This document shows, one piece after another, positions 1 to 13,459 of a stretch of DNA of 64,000 nt (within the stretch, counting starts at the first letter, position 1; each line of letters opens with the position of its first letter). Under the pieces are notes generated by a model. The model had not been told where the DNA came from, searched no databases, and was given only the letters and a program-made list of their open reading frames with translations. The stretch is taken from assembly GCA_965153455.1 (NCBI GenBank), contig OZ234501.1, forward strand, positions 14,553,319 to 14,617,318, read 5' to 3'. The translations under genes were made by a program, and so were the position numbers. Source of the stretch: Sphagnum compactum (Eukaryota > Bryophyta > Sphagnopsida > Sphagnales).

Positions 1-114
1 TTTCGCAGACAGAAAGCTCTTTTCCAGTGTCAAGTTGCAATACTGCACTGCTGCTCGTCAGTAGCAAGTGTTTGCAGACAGAAAGCTCTTTTTCAATGTC
101 AAGTTGCAATGTTG
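1..114. repeat. Tandem duplication upstream of the ERF gene
   Basis: Two units start at 1 and about 71. Each begins with a TTTGCAGACAGAAAGCTC-like core followed by a tract ending in AAGTTGCAAT. The copies differ at only a few positions over the shared ~44 bases. It is a short local duplication about 0.5 kb upstream of the ERF start codon, so it may lie in the promoter. The window begins inside it, so the number of units to the left is unknown. Confidence 0.75.
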
Positions 115-622
115 GAGCAGAAAGTTATGAAGTTGACTGCTCTTCCATGGCAACTTGCTCTGGGTTACTACTCACTGTACTAGCAAGTTGCACTATCGAT
201 TATATGTCCATGTACAGACAGGATGGATCCAACAACAACAATTGCAGAGTTGGATAATAACCAGAACTAGCCTACTGGGCTCCACACAGAGTCACCAGAA
301 GCTGCCACCAGCAAACAGGCTTGAACCCATTTCGTGGTAGGTACGAGGTCAAGGTGCCCCGATGCTTTGTGTCTTGTGAATGGGGATAGATAAATAGAGA
401 GATACAAGAAGAGAAATGGGTATTTTTTAAACCAGAACTTTGAGCTGAACAAGGATTTCCTTCTGATCTCAGACTTAGTCATTTTTCCTAGTATGAAGAT
501 CAAGCTGGTATAGAGCAAAAACTTGGCTTTTTTCTTTCCTATTCTTTTTTTTCTCCTCTCCTTGAAGTAGCTAAGTTTTCAGAATTTTGAGCGATAGTTT
601 GTCATTCAAGCTCTTGGGTACC

Positions 623-1930
623 ATGATGAACTTGGGGATTCTGCCTTCTTTACAAGACAATCAGATGATCAATATTGGGTTTGCAGGAAGGAATGAGAAT
701 TCCAAGCAATCTAATGCTACTACTAAGAAGCCTCCTGTGAAGAGATGTGCGTGGATGATTGCTAAGCAGTTGAGAAAGGCGTTGGGCGACAAATTTGCTG
801 AGAGCTTTGCCTCGATAGCAGCGCAAGTCGTGGCCAACAGCAGTACTGCGATGAAAAACTCCGAGCTGGTTACAAAAGTTCAAGAAGAACCAGCTGAAGC
901 TGCCCATGTCTCAGACTCCAGCTTAAGGAATTCCTTACAATCTGAGGAGCTGGAAACCGCGTCTTCTGTTCGAGGGCTGCACGCTACATGGCGATCAACA
1001 GTCTGTGATCATGATCGGCTGAGTGACGCCTCTGAAGGGGAAGCAGCTCAAACCAAGCGTGTGTGGGGTGGCACTCCACCGCCTGACTTTCTCTCGCAGT
1101 TTTCCCATGACACCACCAGCTCAACGGGAGCTGCATCTTTCCCTCTCGACGAGAACGATCCTGAGGATATGTGTATCTTTGGAATTCTGAATAATTTCGG
1201 TAGCGATACAGCTGCTGGGTCGGAAGCGTTCCTTCCCAGCTTCTCCGTGCCAGGGCCGGCCGCGACACCACAAACAATTCCTAGCTTACTAGGGCCAGTG
1301 ATCACGAAAGAGAAGGTACCACAGTGCTCTGAGCATGCAGAGAAACTGCAGCAACGAGTATCTTTAGTTACTGCATCAGGAGCTACAGCTAGAATTGCAG
1401 CAGAGCGAAGTCTGCAGGTGAAGCTGCCACAACAACCTGGCAGCAAGCAGCCGCACTTTCGGGGTGTAAGACGAAGACCTTGGGGCAAATTTGCAGCGGA
1501 AATTCGAGACTCCGCACGTCAAGGTGCGCGTGTGTGGCTGGGAACTTTCGACACTCCTGAAGAAGCAGCTCTGGCTTACGATCGAGCGGCTCTCAAGATG
1601 CGAGGCTCCCGAGCCCTCCTCAATTTCCCACTCCTTGCCACCAGCGCTCTTTCCAATCCCGCTTCCATGAATATCCCCGCAGCTACCTTATTGAAGATGC
1701 TAAGAAACCCAACTAGTCCCACAGTCCATCAGCTGGGAGCTGCTGCTGCAGCACCTGTGAGCGGGCCGGTCTCAGCTATTGATCTCAGCAGCAGCGACTT
1801 GAATACGTCCACAGATGATCACTGGTTCAAGAAGAGGCCTAGAGAAGCCAAGATGGCTGAAATGCAGCAGAAATTCTATACAACAACATCCAGCATTAAG
1901 CATGCTCGCATCATGCAAGCTTTCCCCTGA
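623..1930 (+). CDS. AP2/ERF-family transcription factor (ERF subfamily, group IX-like)
   Basis: A single uninterrupted reading frame of 435 codons. I chose the ATG at 623; the frame is open 12 codons further upstream, but only from a TTG, and a second ATG follows immediately. Residues ~279-337 form one AP2 DNA-binding domain ([20 protein letters not shown], then [20 protein letters not shown], ending LLNFP). A single domain with AAEIRD and WLGTF is the ERF rather than DREB pattern, and KFAAEIRDS with ALLNFP is most like group IX of stress and defence regulators. ERF proteins act in the nucleus on GCC-box promoters. The rest is serine/alanine-rich, as usual for transactivation regions; residues ~45-85 hold a basic, possibly helical stretch ([15 protein letters not shown]) that I do not recognise. 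No intron is seen. At 435 residues it is longer than most group IX members. Family is confident; group is tentative. Confidence 0.93.
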   Translation: MMNLGILPSLQDNQMINIGFAGRNENSKQSNATTKKPPVKRCAWMIAKQLRKALGDKFAESFASIAAQVVANSSTAMKNSELVTKVQEEPAEAAHVSDSSLRNSLQSEELETASSVRGLHATWRSTVCDHDRLSDASEGEAAQTKRVWGGTPPPDFLSQFSHDTTSSTGAASFPLDENDPEDMCIFGILNNFGSDTAAGSEAFLPSFSVPGPAATPQTIPSLLGPVITKEKVPQCSEHAEKLQQRVSLVTASGATARIAAERSLQVKLPQQPGSKQPHFRGVRRRPWGKFAAEIRDSARQGARVWLGTFDTPEEAALAYDRAALKMRGSRALLNFPLLATSALSNPASMNIPAATLLKMLRNPTSPTVHQLGAAAAAPVSGPVSAIDLSSSDLNTSTDDHWFKKRPREAKMAEMQQKFYTTTSSIKHARIMQAFP

Positions 1931-2011
1931 TCAATTTGTAGCCAGCAGATCAACAAATCCCTCTCGAGAGGAGTACTTCATGTACATGTCTTCGACACTC
2001 TTCAGCTCGGA

Positions 2012-2040
2012 TTCTTCTTCTTCTTCTTCCTCCTCCTCTT
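2012..2040 (+). repeat. TTC/TCC microsatellite in the ERF 3' UTR
   Basis: About six TTC units run into TCC units 80 bases after the ERF stop codon. The strand is pure pyrimidine on the sense side. It lies before the likely polyadenylation signal and so is probably transcribed. Confidence 0.85.
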
Positions 2041-2330
2041 CTAGGACATACACAATTTTGGCCATGATTCAAATCTTCTGCTGTGAGAGATCTATTTAGG
2101 AACCACAGTCAAACTTGCAAATTGAGTAGCTCTAGACAGACTCAAGTGAAGCTCTCTCTGTCCAGAAATCTTCATCGTAGTAGGACCTCCGCCTTTGGGT
2201 TAGTACGATATCAATGGCAACCCCAATTTTTTGTAAATAATCAGTAGCGATTCAAGCTGTTGCTGCTAGACATGAAAGCTGCCACTCCGACTGAATTCAT
2301 GGGTGGGGTGTCTTTCTTATAAGCTTCTTC

Positions 2331-2336
2331 AATAAA
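2331..2336 (+). terminator. Polyadenylation signal for the ERF gene
   Basis: A canonical AATAAA about 400 bases past the ERF stop codon, followed by GT-rich sequence. It is the first perfect match downstream and would give a 3' UTR of about 0.4 kb. Confidence 0.6.
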
Positions 2337-2584
2337 GACCTGAAACATGTGCACATGCAAGTGCTGCTGTTGCATTCTAAATTTTGTGCTTGCTTTATAG
2401 ATCTAGATCTCCACTGTGCTACTTATCTCCAGGAATAGCATTTTAGCACTATCTGTCTGTGTGGTGCAATTTATTTTGGTTTGATGTTTTCCAAGGTTTG
2501 AGCCTGGTTTTCTTCTCTTTTGCCTCAGAAGCCTTCAAGAACATATATGTGCTGTAATTGGTGTACTCTGCATATTTCTTGCTC

Positions 2585-2608
2585 AGAGAGAGAGAGAGAG
2601 AGAGAGAG
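2585..2608. repeat. AG dinucleotide microsatellite
   Basis: About twelve uninterrupted AG/GA units, immediately before a copy of a dispersed repeat that starts near 2611. Confidence 0.95.
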
Positions 2609-2610
2609 TA

Positions 2611-2880
2611 GTTTGTTGGCCTTGCGAACCAAGGCAAGGACATTGTGTTTAGGTTCATTATAGAGTATAGTATAGCTAAGGGATTTTTGCCCCTATGTAG
2701 TAGGTCTATTTTGATACGAGGATTTTGAAAGATGGTATTTTTGCTTTTGTTGAAACTTGAGATAGTTATAGAGTTATGATATCTTGAAGGATTTTGGTTT
2801 CTTTTAGAGGAGTTTTTGAATGGTGAAATATTTGAATTTTCATAATTCTTCTTTCGCATTAAGATACTTTTTAATGTAAA
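2611..2880 (+). repeat. Dispersed repeat family 1, copy A
   Basis: About 270 bases that recur in the same orientation at 19519-19817. Shared landmarks in order: a TTGGCCTTG start, AAGGCAAGGA, a TTCATTATAGAGTATAGTA block, GTTGAAACTTGAGAT, ATATCTTGAAGGATTTT and GGTGAAATATTTGA. The copies differ by scattered substitutions and short indels. No coding capacity, terminal inverted repeat or target duplication is visible. It is probably a fragment of an old transposable element. Confidence 0.85.
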
Positions 2881-2981
2881 TGGCAAGGTCTACTCACCTC
2901 ACATGAAGAAACTCCCTTGGGAAAATGCCTCCCCATATACTTAGAATATGCAACAAAGCAAACAAGGGGCAGAGCCCCAGT

Positions 2982-3095
2982 CTCACTCACCAACCATGAC
3001 CTGACTCCGGCACAAAAATGCGTCCCCTGCCATTGTCCTACTCATCAACCATGACATGACTCAGCAGGAAAATGCCTCCCCTTGTTATGTAAAGA
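2982..3095. repeat. Imperfect tandem duplication (~55 bp units)
   Basis: Two neighbouring units both contain CACTCACCAACCATGACCTGAC-like sequence followed by an AAAATGC(G/C)TCCCCTG-like block (near 2985-3040 and 3041-3095). A third partial match to the second block occurs near 2920. Identity is moderate. No coding role is seen. Confidence 0.6.
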
Positions 3096-3099
3096 TTTT

Positions 3100-6000
3100 C
3101 TTAGCATTTTTGAAAATCTTTTATCTTATGCTTACAGTTTTGTACCACATTATGAAAAACTATCTGCTGTCCTTTTGATAAGACCTGGGCTCCCATATGA
3201 TCCATGAAATTACACCATATAACCACATTGAAAATGATAAAGCCTTTCAGCTCAAAAATCCTTAAGTCGTGAGAGAGGTATTGTAGTTTATTTGTTTTCT
3301 TGCATTTTCTAAGTCATGCTACTGTAGACATTTTGTTGTCACTAATGTGCTCCTGTGCAATTTCTAACAGAAGTTGTCTAACTAGTTAGAAGATCTGCTA
3401 GTTAGTTTTCAAGCTTTCTAAGCTTTATCCAGCCCAGATTTCTTCACCTTGATTTTTTCCCAACACTAAAATCAAATGGTGACAATCAGCAGAGTAGATG
3501 TAGGCAGGGGTAAATTGTGAAAAAACACATACACTGATCAATGCACCATTTTTTGAACCTTTCAAAGGCTATAAGGTGTTCAAAGTTCAGTGTAGTCAAA
3601 CACACGAAAATGTGCATGCAGAATAGGATCACTAGAAGAAATAGCACTTGATCTATGTCTCCTTAATTTTCTATACAACAAAGAAATTATTGGCAAGCAA
3701 TTGGCAGGTGACAAGGAAGTTTTTTCCATTTTTTTCCAAGCGATGTACTAAAAAAGGGGGGGGGGGAGGGGAGGGGGAGTGCAACCTATTGAAAAAATAT
3801 AATTTATAATTTATTTAATATATATAAGGTGATTAGAATTGAATTAGGAGAATGTATTCAAAAATTTTAATTTAATTGAATCTTAAAATATTTATTTATT
3901 TCATAATATACCAAAAAAACCTTTTTATCTGACATGTTTCATAAAATATACAAAGAATGATTTCCCCATGGCAAGTTGCATCAGACAGTTGGAATAAGGC
4001 AGCAAAGGATAGAAATTGCACACGTCTTCTCCAATTGAATGACCATGGAGAGTTTGCATGAATGATTGTGGCCCTAGCAATTGTCCAAAAACAACACCAA
4101 AAGCATTGTCTTGTTGTAAAGGTCTTTGGTTGAGCTTTCTATGCTTTTAAAGGAATTTTATAATGCAAAATGTATTTCACTTTCATGCCAAGTGCTAATG
4201 TTACACTTGCAAGGGTCAATTCTACACGTGAAAAGGTAGAAACTTATGGCAACTGAAATCCATCACATCAGAGAAGGCGCCTCTAAAGCACATCATGTTG
4301 CCACAGAGTTCATCCCTAAGGTACAACACATTTGCCTCCAGTGACTCACCAGAAGGCAAAATGTGCCCTCTGGGTGCACTTTCTAGTATGTTCCCGTACT
4401 TTGGTCACTAGTGGGCCTGAAATTTGTATGACAGGGGTTGCCCTTTGTGGCAAATGGCTACTATCAACCCTACCCTTTGGAAGTGATTTCAGTGAGAATT
4501 GCCCAAATTTCATCAGGTCTACAGAGATAAGGTGACCTTCAAACTCAGTCAATTATTAATTTAATACATGTGTCAGTGTTTTTTTATAGTAAATTTGAGA
4601 TTTAGCTCATGTGGCCACTTGTGCATTTGCTGTGGTACTAAAGTGGTTAAGAGTCATGGGTTGCAAAGAGTTGTCATTGGCCCTAGTAATAAATGTTCAT
4701 TTAAAATTTGGATATTAGTTTAAAGAGGGATGGAAATTTTTGCTCTTGCTACAATTTTGGAGGTGAAAATATATGGTAATATGGAATAAAATTTAGAGTC
4801 TTTTTTGGCTTTTATGTAAAAGCAAAGCAACTCAACAACAAAGCATGCAAAGCTTTAAAATCACATTCAAAATGGGAAGTAGACCTACATAATTGAGGGG
4901 GAGCTGAACCTTGAAACTAGTCTTTCCAACTCAATTGGCTTGCAGTTTGTCAAATTAACCAACAAAACAAAAAATGAAAAATTGTGGGCAAAGGAAAAAG
5001 CACATAGATTCCAAAACAAGCCAATAATTTAAAACATGGAAACAAAGGGGTTGTCTAATCATCTAGCTATGGAATTCATCACAAAACTTTTTAAAATAAA
5101 GAAGTGTATGCCTATACAAAAAGTGGCAATGCACACACTAGTGGCAATAGATGCAAAGAAGTCACATAATACCTTTTTAAAACCTTTAAGGACCTTCAAA
5201 GCAACAAGTTCGTTACACCCTAAACCCTAGCTTTCATAACAATAACAATGTCATGTAATTCTCCTACATTGTTCAATACACTCCACATAAAGGAAGTTTT
5301 AAATAATATAAAATCATTGTGCAAACATGCAAAAATTTGGATTTCATAAAGATCAACATAAAAAAACATCTTTCATCTTCCACATTCATGCCTACTACCT
5401 ACACCATAATAAGCTTAACCAATTTGACATATTCAAGAAAGCTACAAACCAGTATGTAAAATGTTGTCATGAGGTGGCATATCATGATTAGAAATTCAAA
5501 GATACAACTTTTAGGCCTTCAAAAGCACATCCTAATAGAGGATTTAAAACTTTGAAGGCCCAACAATTGTTTGTAACAAGCTTTGAAGTAGGATCACAAC
5601 ACATGCCATAGACGTCATGTTAACAAACCTTGATCTAACTATGATGAGGTCACACACAAATACACCTTGCATTTGGACAAACTTGATCAATGCATGCACA
5701 TATCTTAGCAAAAGCAAAATGCATGCAAGGTCAAGCAAGATTTGCAAGTTCAATAGATGTTCAAGTTTAGCTTTGCTTATTGATTTACAGGACTATCCAA
5801 AAGCATTTTCACCCCAAAATTTTTTATATTTTTCCATCACTCTTTTGGTAAGGCTCAACATCAAAATCCACCTAGTTTTTAACGTTTTGGAGAATTTTAT
5901 CCACCTTTATTTCCATGAGATTCACAAGTTTTGTATATTCCAAATGTTTTTTGGATGTGTGCAAAAGAAGCATTTAAGTTTTACAACAAAGTTTCCAATT

Positions 6001-7960
6001 GCTTCACCAAAGGAAATGCAAATAAGGTCAACATTACTAGATTCATGAAATGGGTCATACAATGGATCCCTATAAAATGTGAAACATAGTCATCTCGGAT
6101 CTATTTTGTAACACCCAACTTGATGCCTTGAAATACATTACACCATCAACCCCAAAGCTAATGAATTTATTAGTAATCTACTTTCTTGGCATGCCCCCTC
6201 CTATCATTAAGGCCTCCATAATTACATTTGTAAGATTGTCAATCTTAAAACCTTCCAACATTTGATCTATGAAAATCAAAATAGGGATCTTTACCTTTCT
6301 CCACAACAGAACAATGGATAAATAACCAAGATTAATTATCAAGGGTAGAAACTTTTTCAAAATTGATAATAACAAATTGTGCAACCCCCATTGCCTTCAT
6401 GACATCATTGTGCATGAATCATGCCATAGTTCACCCTAAACTATTTATCGAATTTTTCCTTGTTTTTTGGAATGACAAAAAAATCATAAAAGGGCTTTAA
6501 GGATCATATTCCAACATTTGATAACCATGCTACAACAAATGTAATACAATTACAAACTATAGTACCTTCTTGGCCTTTTCTCTTGCTATCCAATTTGCTA
6601 ATTACATAAAAACAATTTGATGATTATGATTAGCAAGCTCAACATGGTTCTTTGCATGATTACAAATGCTTGTGTAATACTAATCCTTTTTCTTCACATC
6701 AGGTGGTATATCAATCTCCACTTTCTTGTGCCTTGCATGCTTGTAAAGCAAATCCCACTTAAAAAGCAAGTAGTTTTTCCTTTACTTATACCTACATACA
6801 TATCTTGCGCCTAGCAATGTGCAATCAACTAACTTCCCCAACAACCAACTCAACCCATGGTAGCTTAGTAACCCAAGTTTCTTGAAACTTCCTACTCCTA
6901 TCATAGTTCCTTTTCTTCAACATCACATCATGTACATCAAGTGGGGTGAGCAAATTTGGTTCAAGGGGTGAAAGTTCACTCAAACACACAAAATCATAAT
7001 CACTCTCAAGATTTGGAAGGTAAAAGGTACAAGTTAATTGGAAAGGTATAAAATGAAATGAAGAGGTAACATCTGGATTAGGATTAAGAAAAGGCCCAAT
7101 GGCATAAGGTTCCTACTAAAATGAAAAAACTTGAACTTGTAACATGGTGGAAGTTGTGGTGCCATATTGAAATAGTGAAAAATGGACAAGCGTTTCCACT
7201 TGAACTTTTATGTTTTTCACAAGTTTTAAGTGACAAGCATAGAATATGAAAAAGTTGGTTATTGGATGTAAAGTTGATAGGCTTATATAATGTGCATTGC
7301 AAATGAAAGCATTCAAACAAAACACACACAACTTCAAAACTAAGATATGAGAACAATTCCTTTACTACCAACACTTATCGACCAATTCATATCATTGTAA
7401 TTTGTACATTTCCATTTTTATCTTTCGTGACATTTTTAACACAATTATTTTAAGCAATTTTGATGTAAATGTCCTAAAAAATACACATTTTAGAAACAAT
7501 TCATCTATTCCAATTTATGAATGTCAGTAAAATGAAATTTGAATTTCAACAAAATACAACATTATATGGTCACAACTTAATCATAAATTTGGTCAAAAAC
7601 TCCATATGAACAATGCATACCAAGAACAATAAAGGCATTTTGGACAAGTCATAAACCTATTCATTTTGCATTCAAATTACTTAACCTTATCACACAAATT
7701 CATTATCAATGATGATTTTGCTTGAACATATAACCAAGGCAAAACCATTACGTGATGCCCTATTGGTTTAAGGTGACTTGATAAACAATTTAATTGTAGG
7801 TACCCAATTTCTTAAAAGGTTGGCCTTTTTCCCTTTCCTCTCCCAAATGCCTTTCAAATACAACTCATTTAAAAATTCAATTTGAACACATGTGGCCTTG
7901 ATTTAAGGATTCTCATTTAACCATTGGAATGTAATGCATGATAAGATTTAAAGAGACTAT
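3100..7960. other. AT-rich intergenic stretch, no gene recognised
   Basis: Only short open frames with no recognisable domain. It holds a G-rich run at about 3757-3779 and AT-rich low-complexity sequence at 3790-3960. The frames near 5617-6048 and 7084-7374 look like chance openings with biased composition. I see no RNA gene. Confidence 0.5.
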
Positions 7961-7964
7961 TTGA

Positions 7965-8700
7965 GTGCCACATTTGTTTATGATGAAAAAATGTTTTAAT
8001 TTCGTTATAGGAGTTTTTTTTAGTATCATGGATGGGGTTGCTCAAGAAGCATATTTTGTTCAAAGAATTGATGTTATAAAGGTTCTTGGTCTATCGAACA
8101 TTCAGAAATGCACAATTATTTTAAGGATGTTGGCATACAATATTGTTACAAATGTTATTGATGAGTATTATAAGCTTGGCAAAATCACTACAATGAGGGC
8201 CATGAAGCAATTCATGGTCACCATTAAAATTTGTTTCCTATCTACATACTTGAAACAAATTATTAATGATATTGACAAGAAAATGAAGGTCAATGTAGAT
8301 AAAAGTTTCTTGGCATGTTGGGAGCATTGACTATATCCATTGGGTTTGGAAAAATTGTCTTGTAACATGATAGGGCCAACTCCAAGATAAGGACAATGAA
8401 TCTAATGTCATTTTTGAGCTATTGTTACTCAATCATTGTATGGATTTGGCATGCATTCTTTAAGTCACTTGTAGGTAACAATGATATAATGTCCTGATAA
8501 TTTTCCACTTGTTGATTTTCTTAGGGGCAATGCAATAGATGTGAGTTTTTTTGTAAATGGTAGCCATTATGCATGTTATTATGTCTTGGCTAATGGTATT
8601 TATTGGAGGTGGAGTTGTTTAATTTGTTGAAAGAATTCATGAAGCTATTAATGAAAAGATGGCATATTTTTCAATAATGCACTTGAATAAATTCACAAGG
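7965..8700 (+). pseudogene. Decayed PIF/Harbinger (HARBI1-like) transposase
   Basis: The first ~120 codons keep the plant HARBI1 pattern: GLSNIQKCTIILRMLAY followed by DEYYKLGKITTMRAMKQF and a YLK block. After a frameshift near 8320 the DDE-nuclease start appears as SIDYIHWVWKNC, containing the first catalytic Asp. Further on, in shifting frames, come matches to the LWIWHAFFG-like block (about 8445) and a FFVNGSHYACYYVLANGIYW block (about 8545-8610), which aligns with the NGHxYxxGYYLADGIYP motif of the family. A weaker MAYF-like block follows near 8660. Several stops and frameshifts make it non-functional. I did not find terminal inverted repeats or the Myb-like second ORF, so the element ends are unknown. 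The repeated order of family motifs makes the call firm. Confidence 0.82.
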
Positions 8701-11700
8701 ATGTAAAAAAATGCAAGTGAACCGAACAAGCTTGAAGGAATATATAACATCTCCATTATAACACTCTAGCTTGAATTCACTGAGATTGATGGTACTTCTA
8801 GATGGTTGTAGAATCCAATCATGGGTTTGTGGTTTGGGTTCGAACTATATGCATTAACCCAAAGAATGTGGCAATTTCATAAAGAGCTCATTGGACATGC
8901 CAAATGTTGTATTTTCCATATGTTGTAGTTCAAAAGCATTTTTTGCAATCAACTAATATTGTAGAAGACTTGATTCCCTTTTTTGTTAGGATTAAGGATT
9001 TATGATTAAACCAAGGTGGAATGTGCAAAGATCCAAGAATCACATGAAGATTTTTTGATTGGATAGAGGAGCCATAAATCTTTTGTTGGTTGCTTGTGCC
9101 AATATCATGTGCATGGGTCTCACATCTATTTGTGGTTTATTTGATGAAGAAATCACTACATATGCTTCTTTTGTATGTGCATTTTTTCTCTAGTAGTTTC
9201 ATTATTGTTTAATTTAATAGGAGGAACCTTGTTTTTGGTTTTATCTCAATGTGCAAGATTGGTTGCATTATCCTTGTATATTGGAAAGTTTTGCTTTAGT
9301 GTATTAAGGTGTTTCTAACATGGTAGGTCTATCCAAACAATTAAATGACTAAGGGGAAGTAACATGTTCTTGCTATGGATTACACTAATGTCAACTTAGG
9401 TCATGTATATTTCTTCCACAATTCAAGTTCCCATAGTGTCATGCATCCTTGCCAAAGTGGATGATGTGCACATCCAAGGATTTTCTTGTCTACTTTTATT
9501 TGTGTAGTTTATCAATCAACTTTTTTATCAATCAACTTTTGTTCCAATTGTAGCATGAAGTTCAAAACAATTTTGTTGAGAACTTTTTGTTCCTAGATGT
9601 TGCAAAAAGAGAATAAGCAAAAGGATAGGAATGGACAAATTTATGTAGTATCTTAATGATGGTCTTTATATTCACCATTTTCATTATGCACCTTGGTAGC
9701 ATGCGTGCTAGCATAGAAGGATTGACATGGATTTATGATGCACTTGCATCATGCTAAGGTTTCCTAGGACTATAAACACCTACCATGAGGCAATTCAACA
9801 TTTTGGACATGGATACATTGACGCTTCATAGACTATGTCCTACTTTATGATAATGCATTCATGAAAGATTCATCGAAGGACTATTGTGATAACAATTGTC
9901 ATTTTGATAATTGCAATAACATGATTGTCATCCCACTAAAATGTGGGAGCAATGGGGATCACACCATGATGTTTTTCAACAATGGATCAAACAAGTTTGT
10001 GATATGTTCATTGTAGATCTAACAAGCACATAAAAAAATCAAATAAACAATGGCAATTAAAACCACAAAATAATTAATTATTTGTGTTTAGTGTAGATGT
10101 CGTAGTCTTACATGCATATGGTTTGTCTAGCATACATGTTCACAATCTTAGTTTTGATGAAACTTACAATAATTTGTAACATTAGTGAAACATATTATGA
10201 GCAGTCACATTATGAATGCTTACCTAGGCATGTAGCTTAAATAAAATCAACACTTCTTTGATTAGGCATAATCTACTTCGCAACAACCAAAAAGCTAACG
10301 AATACATCATGGGTCACTAAACATGGAACTGGACCTTGCTAGGAACCTTCTACCAGAATTACTGTAGGAACATAGGTCAAGAATTGGCATCTTAACCTTT
10401 CACAATCCGTTTCAAATGTGTTTTTCTCCAAATTTTCCACCTTCCACATAAGGGCATGCTAGATACAAATTAAGCAAGGCATCTTTATTGCATTGTTCAA
10501 ACATAATCATCAAAATGTTGACACTACCTTGAACTAAGATGTGAAGAGTAGAAAGAAACAATAGGCCAAAGTTGTATTTTTATAATGAAAAGTTCACTAA
10601 ATTCAACACCTTTTCATAAACATTTCCTTTTCATGTGTTTTCTCACTTCTTGTCTACCAAGAATTCTAATGTTTAAGATTTGTCATAGAAACCAAGTATC
10701 TAAACACATTGTAATCTTTCACCATCACTAGATGTTGCATGATCCCCAACATTTAAAAGAGCAAATGATGTAGTACCAAACTTCACTTGCAAAGATGAAA
10801 CTATTGAAACCTAGTAGACAATTCTCCACCATTGGCAAGTGCACCATTTTGAAGAAGACTTGTTATATCCAATAACACACACACTGCATAATTTTTTTCA
10901 ACTTGATCTTTCGAATCAGTGAATTTTTATTCTCTCAAAACTTTTCCAATTTGGAGCCTTATTGCTGTTCACCAAGAACAAAGTTGCCAGGTCTATATGT
11001 ATATACAATCTAATTGTGAGAAATGGACAAGTGAGAGAGAGAAAGAGTGTGACACTTGGAGGACAGTTGGATAGATCAGGAAACACAATTTCCACTAGAG
11101 AACTTGGAATCAGAGAGGAAGATGAGGTCTATGTAGTTGAATAGATTCAAAGAGATGAAAGAAACCTCTCGCAATTAGTTGCTGATTGTCACCAAAAGCT
11201 AGAAAAGGGGAAGAAAAGCTCACCATTGTCCTATCTAATTTGTTGTGAATCATCATCCAGTTTGGCAACTTAGTTCTGATCACAAGTCAACCACCTCCAA
11301 GCGCTTTGAAGGTCAAATATCTTTCCACAAATTGCAGAGGCAAAAACTACTGTAAGCATTGGCACCTTCACTTGGTTGGAAAATCCAAAAAGAAGGAAGA
11401 TGAGGGCTTGGTTCATTCCTTGCTTTATCTATACTAATCCAATGGTTTATGTAATATTTTCTTTTGCAATGTTCCAGACTCATTCCACACTACCATAGAC
11501 ACATTTTGTTTGATCTAGAACCATTTGGTCTCCAAGCTGGCTTTTCACCCATAGGCTTGTTTGTTGCACAGTGAGCAGTCACATGATCCCGAAATGTGCT
11601 CAATTCCTGGCCATTGCCAACATGAGGTGTTTTACGCATTGAAGTCTTATTTACTCCCAATACTCATTTTGAAAGTTTTAGGTGCCTCTAAATTAGCATG

Positions 11701-12900
11701 TGACAAATTGTACCCACAATCACTTGCAAGCAGGGCATGCGTAGCAACCAAATAAATAACTTGGTTTGATTCTATGACTACTTTCAAAGTATCTGGCCAA
11801 ATAGGTTACCAATCAACCTATCATGATTCAATGCATCATAACAAATTTTTGAAATGTTGGAATCACATTGTTAAACACATGAAAGAATAGTTTAATAGTT
11901 TGCACAACGACATATGAAAACCGTTAGTGCAGACTATCCTGCACTACATGAAATCCCAATGATCAATGCAGCTAAAGCGCCCCATGTTATGCATGCATCA
12001 AGGTGCTCATGGTCACCTTTCAAATAACTGTGGTTTCAGATCCTGTATGCTGGTGGGTGCTTGGGTTAGTCATCACAGCTACGATGGTACCCAAACTGAT
12101 CAGAAAGGTAGGTACCAGTGTTGGTTGGATATTGTCTTTTCAGAGAGACAAGTAATCTAAAACCTAAGGTCCATAAATCTAAAATCCTGACAGATCTGTA
12201 GCCAGTCAGGTAAAAATACTTTGATGTACATATAGGTATTTTGCACATGTAAGACACATTTCAGATAGAAATCATCAAAAAAATTCATGGACTTTGAAAT
12301 GGCATCTCTTCACACAAGCAGTGTAGAATAGGCAAACTTCACAGTTGTGTTGATCTGCTACACCATCACTTTGAATCATGGTTATGTTGCAACTAGTACA
12401 CAGTAATCTAGAAGAATGTAAAACTATACAACTCCCAGCTTCTTGAGTCCCTCACCCTGCAGCTCAGAGACTGACTGACTGCATCAGCTCCCAAAAGTGC
12501 ATGTAGATGAGTAGTCTGCCCAAAATCTCAGGCAAACCAGTATACAAAATCTGCATCCAGAGTCACTGTCAGATTTCTGAAAGCAACAAGAACACTCAGT
12601 CATGAAGTTGGCTTGCACTCAAGAGACATAACTAACCAATGTTGGCCACACCTATTCCATGGATATTGGCCACTATGAATTATAACTTTGGTTTCTTCAA
12701 GTCATTCACAAGCATACCTCTTGATTATGTATCAACCACACAGATACTACAAAACAGGTCGAACATGCCAGAATTGCAAGTGAACTGCTTTGACTTATCT
12801 GTCACACCTTCTCAACCGAAGGTTATTGACTCAATTCCCATTTTGGCTCCAAAAATAGATAAAATATTTTACTACATAACAGTGAACCAAAAATAATCAT
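8700..12900. other. Intergenic stretch, no gene recognised
   Basis: AT-rich sequence with short open frames only. A 60-codon frame at 10962-11144 ends in a faintly ubiquitin-like pattern but was not accepted. Part of the first kilobase may still belong to the Harbinger relic. I see no tRNA, CRISPR or coding exon. Confidence 0.4.
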
Positions 12901-12969
12901 TCACCTTCCAGCTCTGGTTACTGTGACTCTTGTTTAAACCTGAAATAATGCCACAACTCACAACCTCTA

Positions 12970-13090
12970 CCTCTCTTGGCAACAAAGGTGGAAAGAACCA
13001 TCTGTGTAACTATGACATGAAGCCCACCACATATAACTGGTCCTTGTAAACCAAGGGCCTTTGATCTGGTCTTTTTGTCTTCATCATGTG
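12970..13090. repeat. Diverged direct duplication, first copy
   Basis: About 115 bases align with 13460-13590. Shared anchors are GTGTAACTATGACA, a GG(T/A)CC(T/C)T(T/G)-like block, AAGGGCC and TCTGGTC(A/T)TTT. The two copies are about 490 bases apart and roughly 70% alike by eye. Both lie on the downstream side of the telo-box leader at 14.5 kb when read on the minus strand, so they may be parts of one old transcription unit. Confidence 0.55.
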
Positions 13091-13459
13091 GATTCTCCTC
13101 AGTGACACAAAATTGAGTTTCAAACCAGCCCACAGGATCTGCATGCACCAACATGTGATTCCTGCAATGTAGGAACTACCACAACAAAGACTGGATTCAG
13201 TAAGATCTGAATGCCACACATACAGAACCAACATGAAATGCCCCAAATCTCATATGCACACAAGCATGGTTAACCTTGCAAAGCATGCAGCTCTCCAGAT
13301 AAATTAATGTAGAAGAGCACAGATGCATACAACAAGACTAAAGGCACAGAAATTATGAAAAATAAACCATAAAAATAGGATATACCCAACTGTGATGAGA
13401 AGATTGGTAGAACTATCATACTTAGATATCCTAGCCCATAAGACTATAACTGGAAGATT

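Noticed and set aside
587-622. In-frame extension of the ERF frame by 12 codons from TTG
   Set aside because: A eukaryotic ATG follows at 623 with another at 626; there is no reason to prefer a non-ATG start.
5617-6048. 143-codon open frame
   Set aside because: Biased composition, non-conserved look, no domain, and AT-rich surroundings; likely chance.
10962-11144. 60-codon frame ending GIREEDEVYVVE, faintly like a ubiquitin-fold C terminus
   Set aside because: Similarity is to a generic acidic pattern only, the start is not ATG and no flanking exon supports it.
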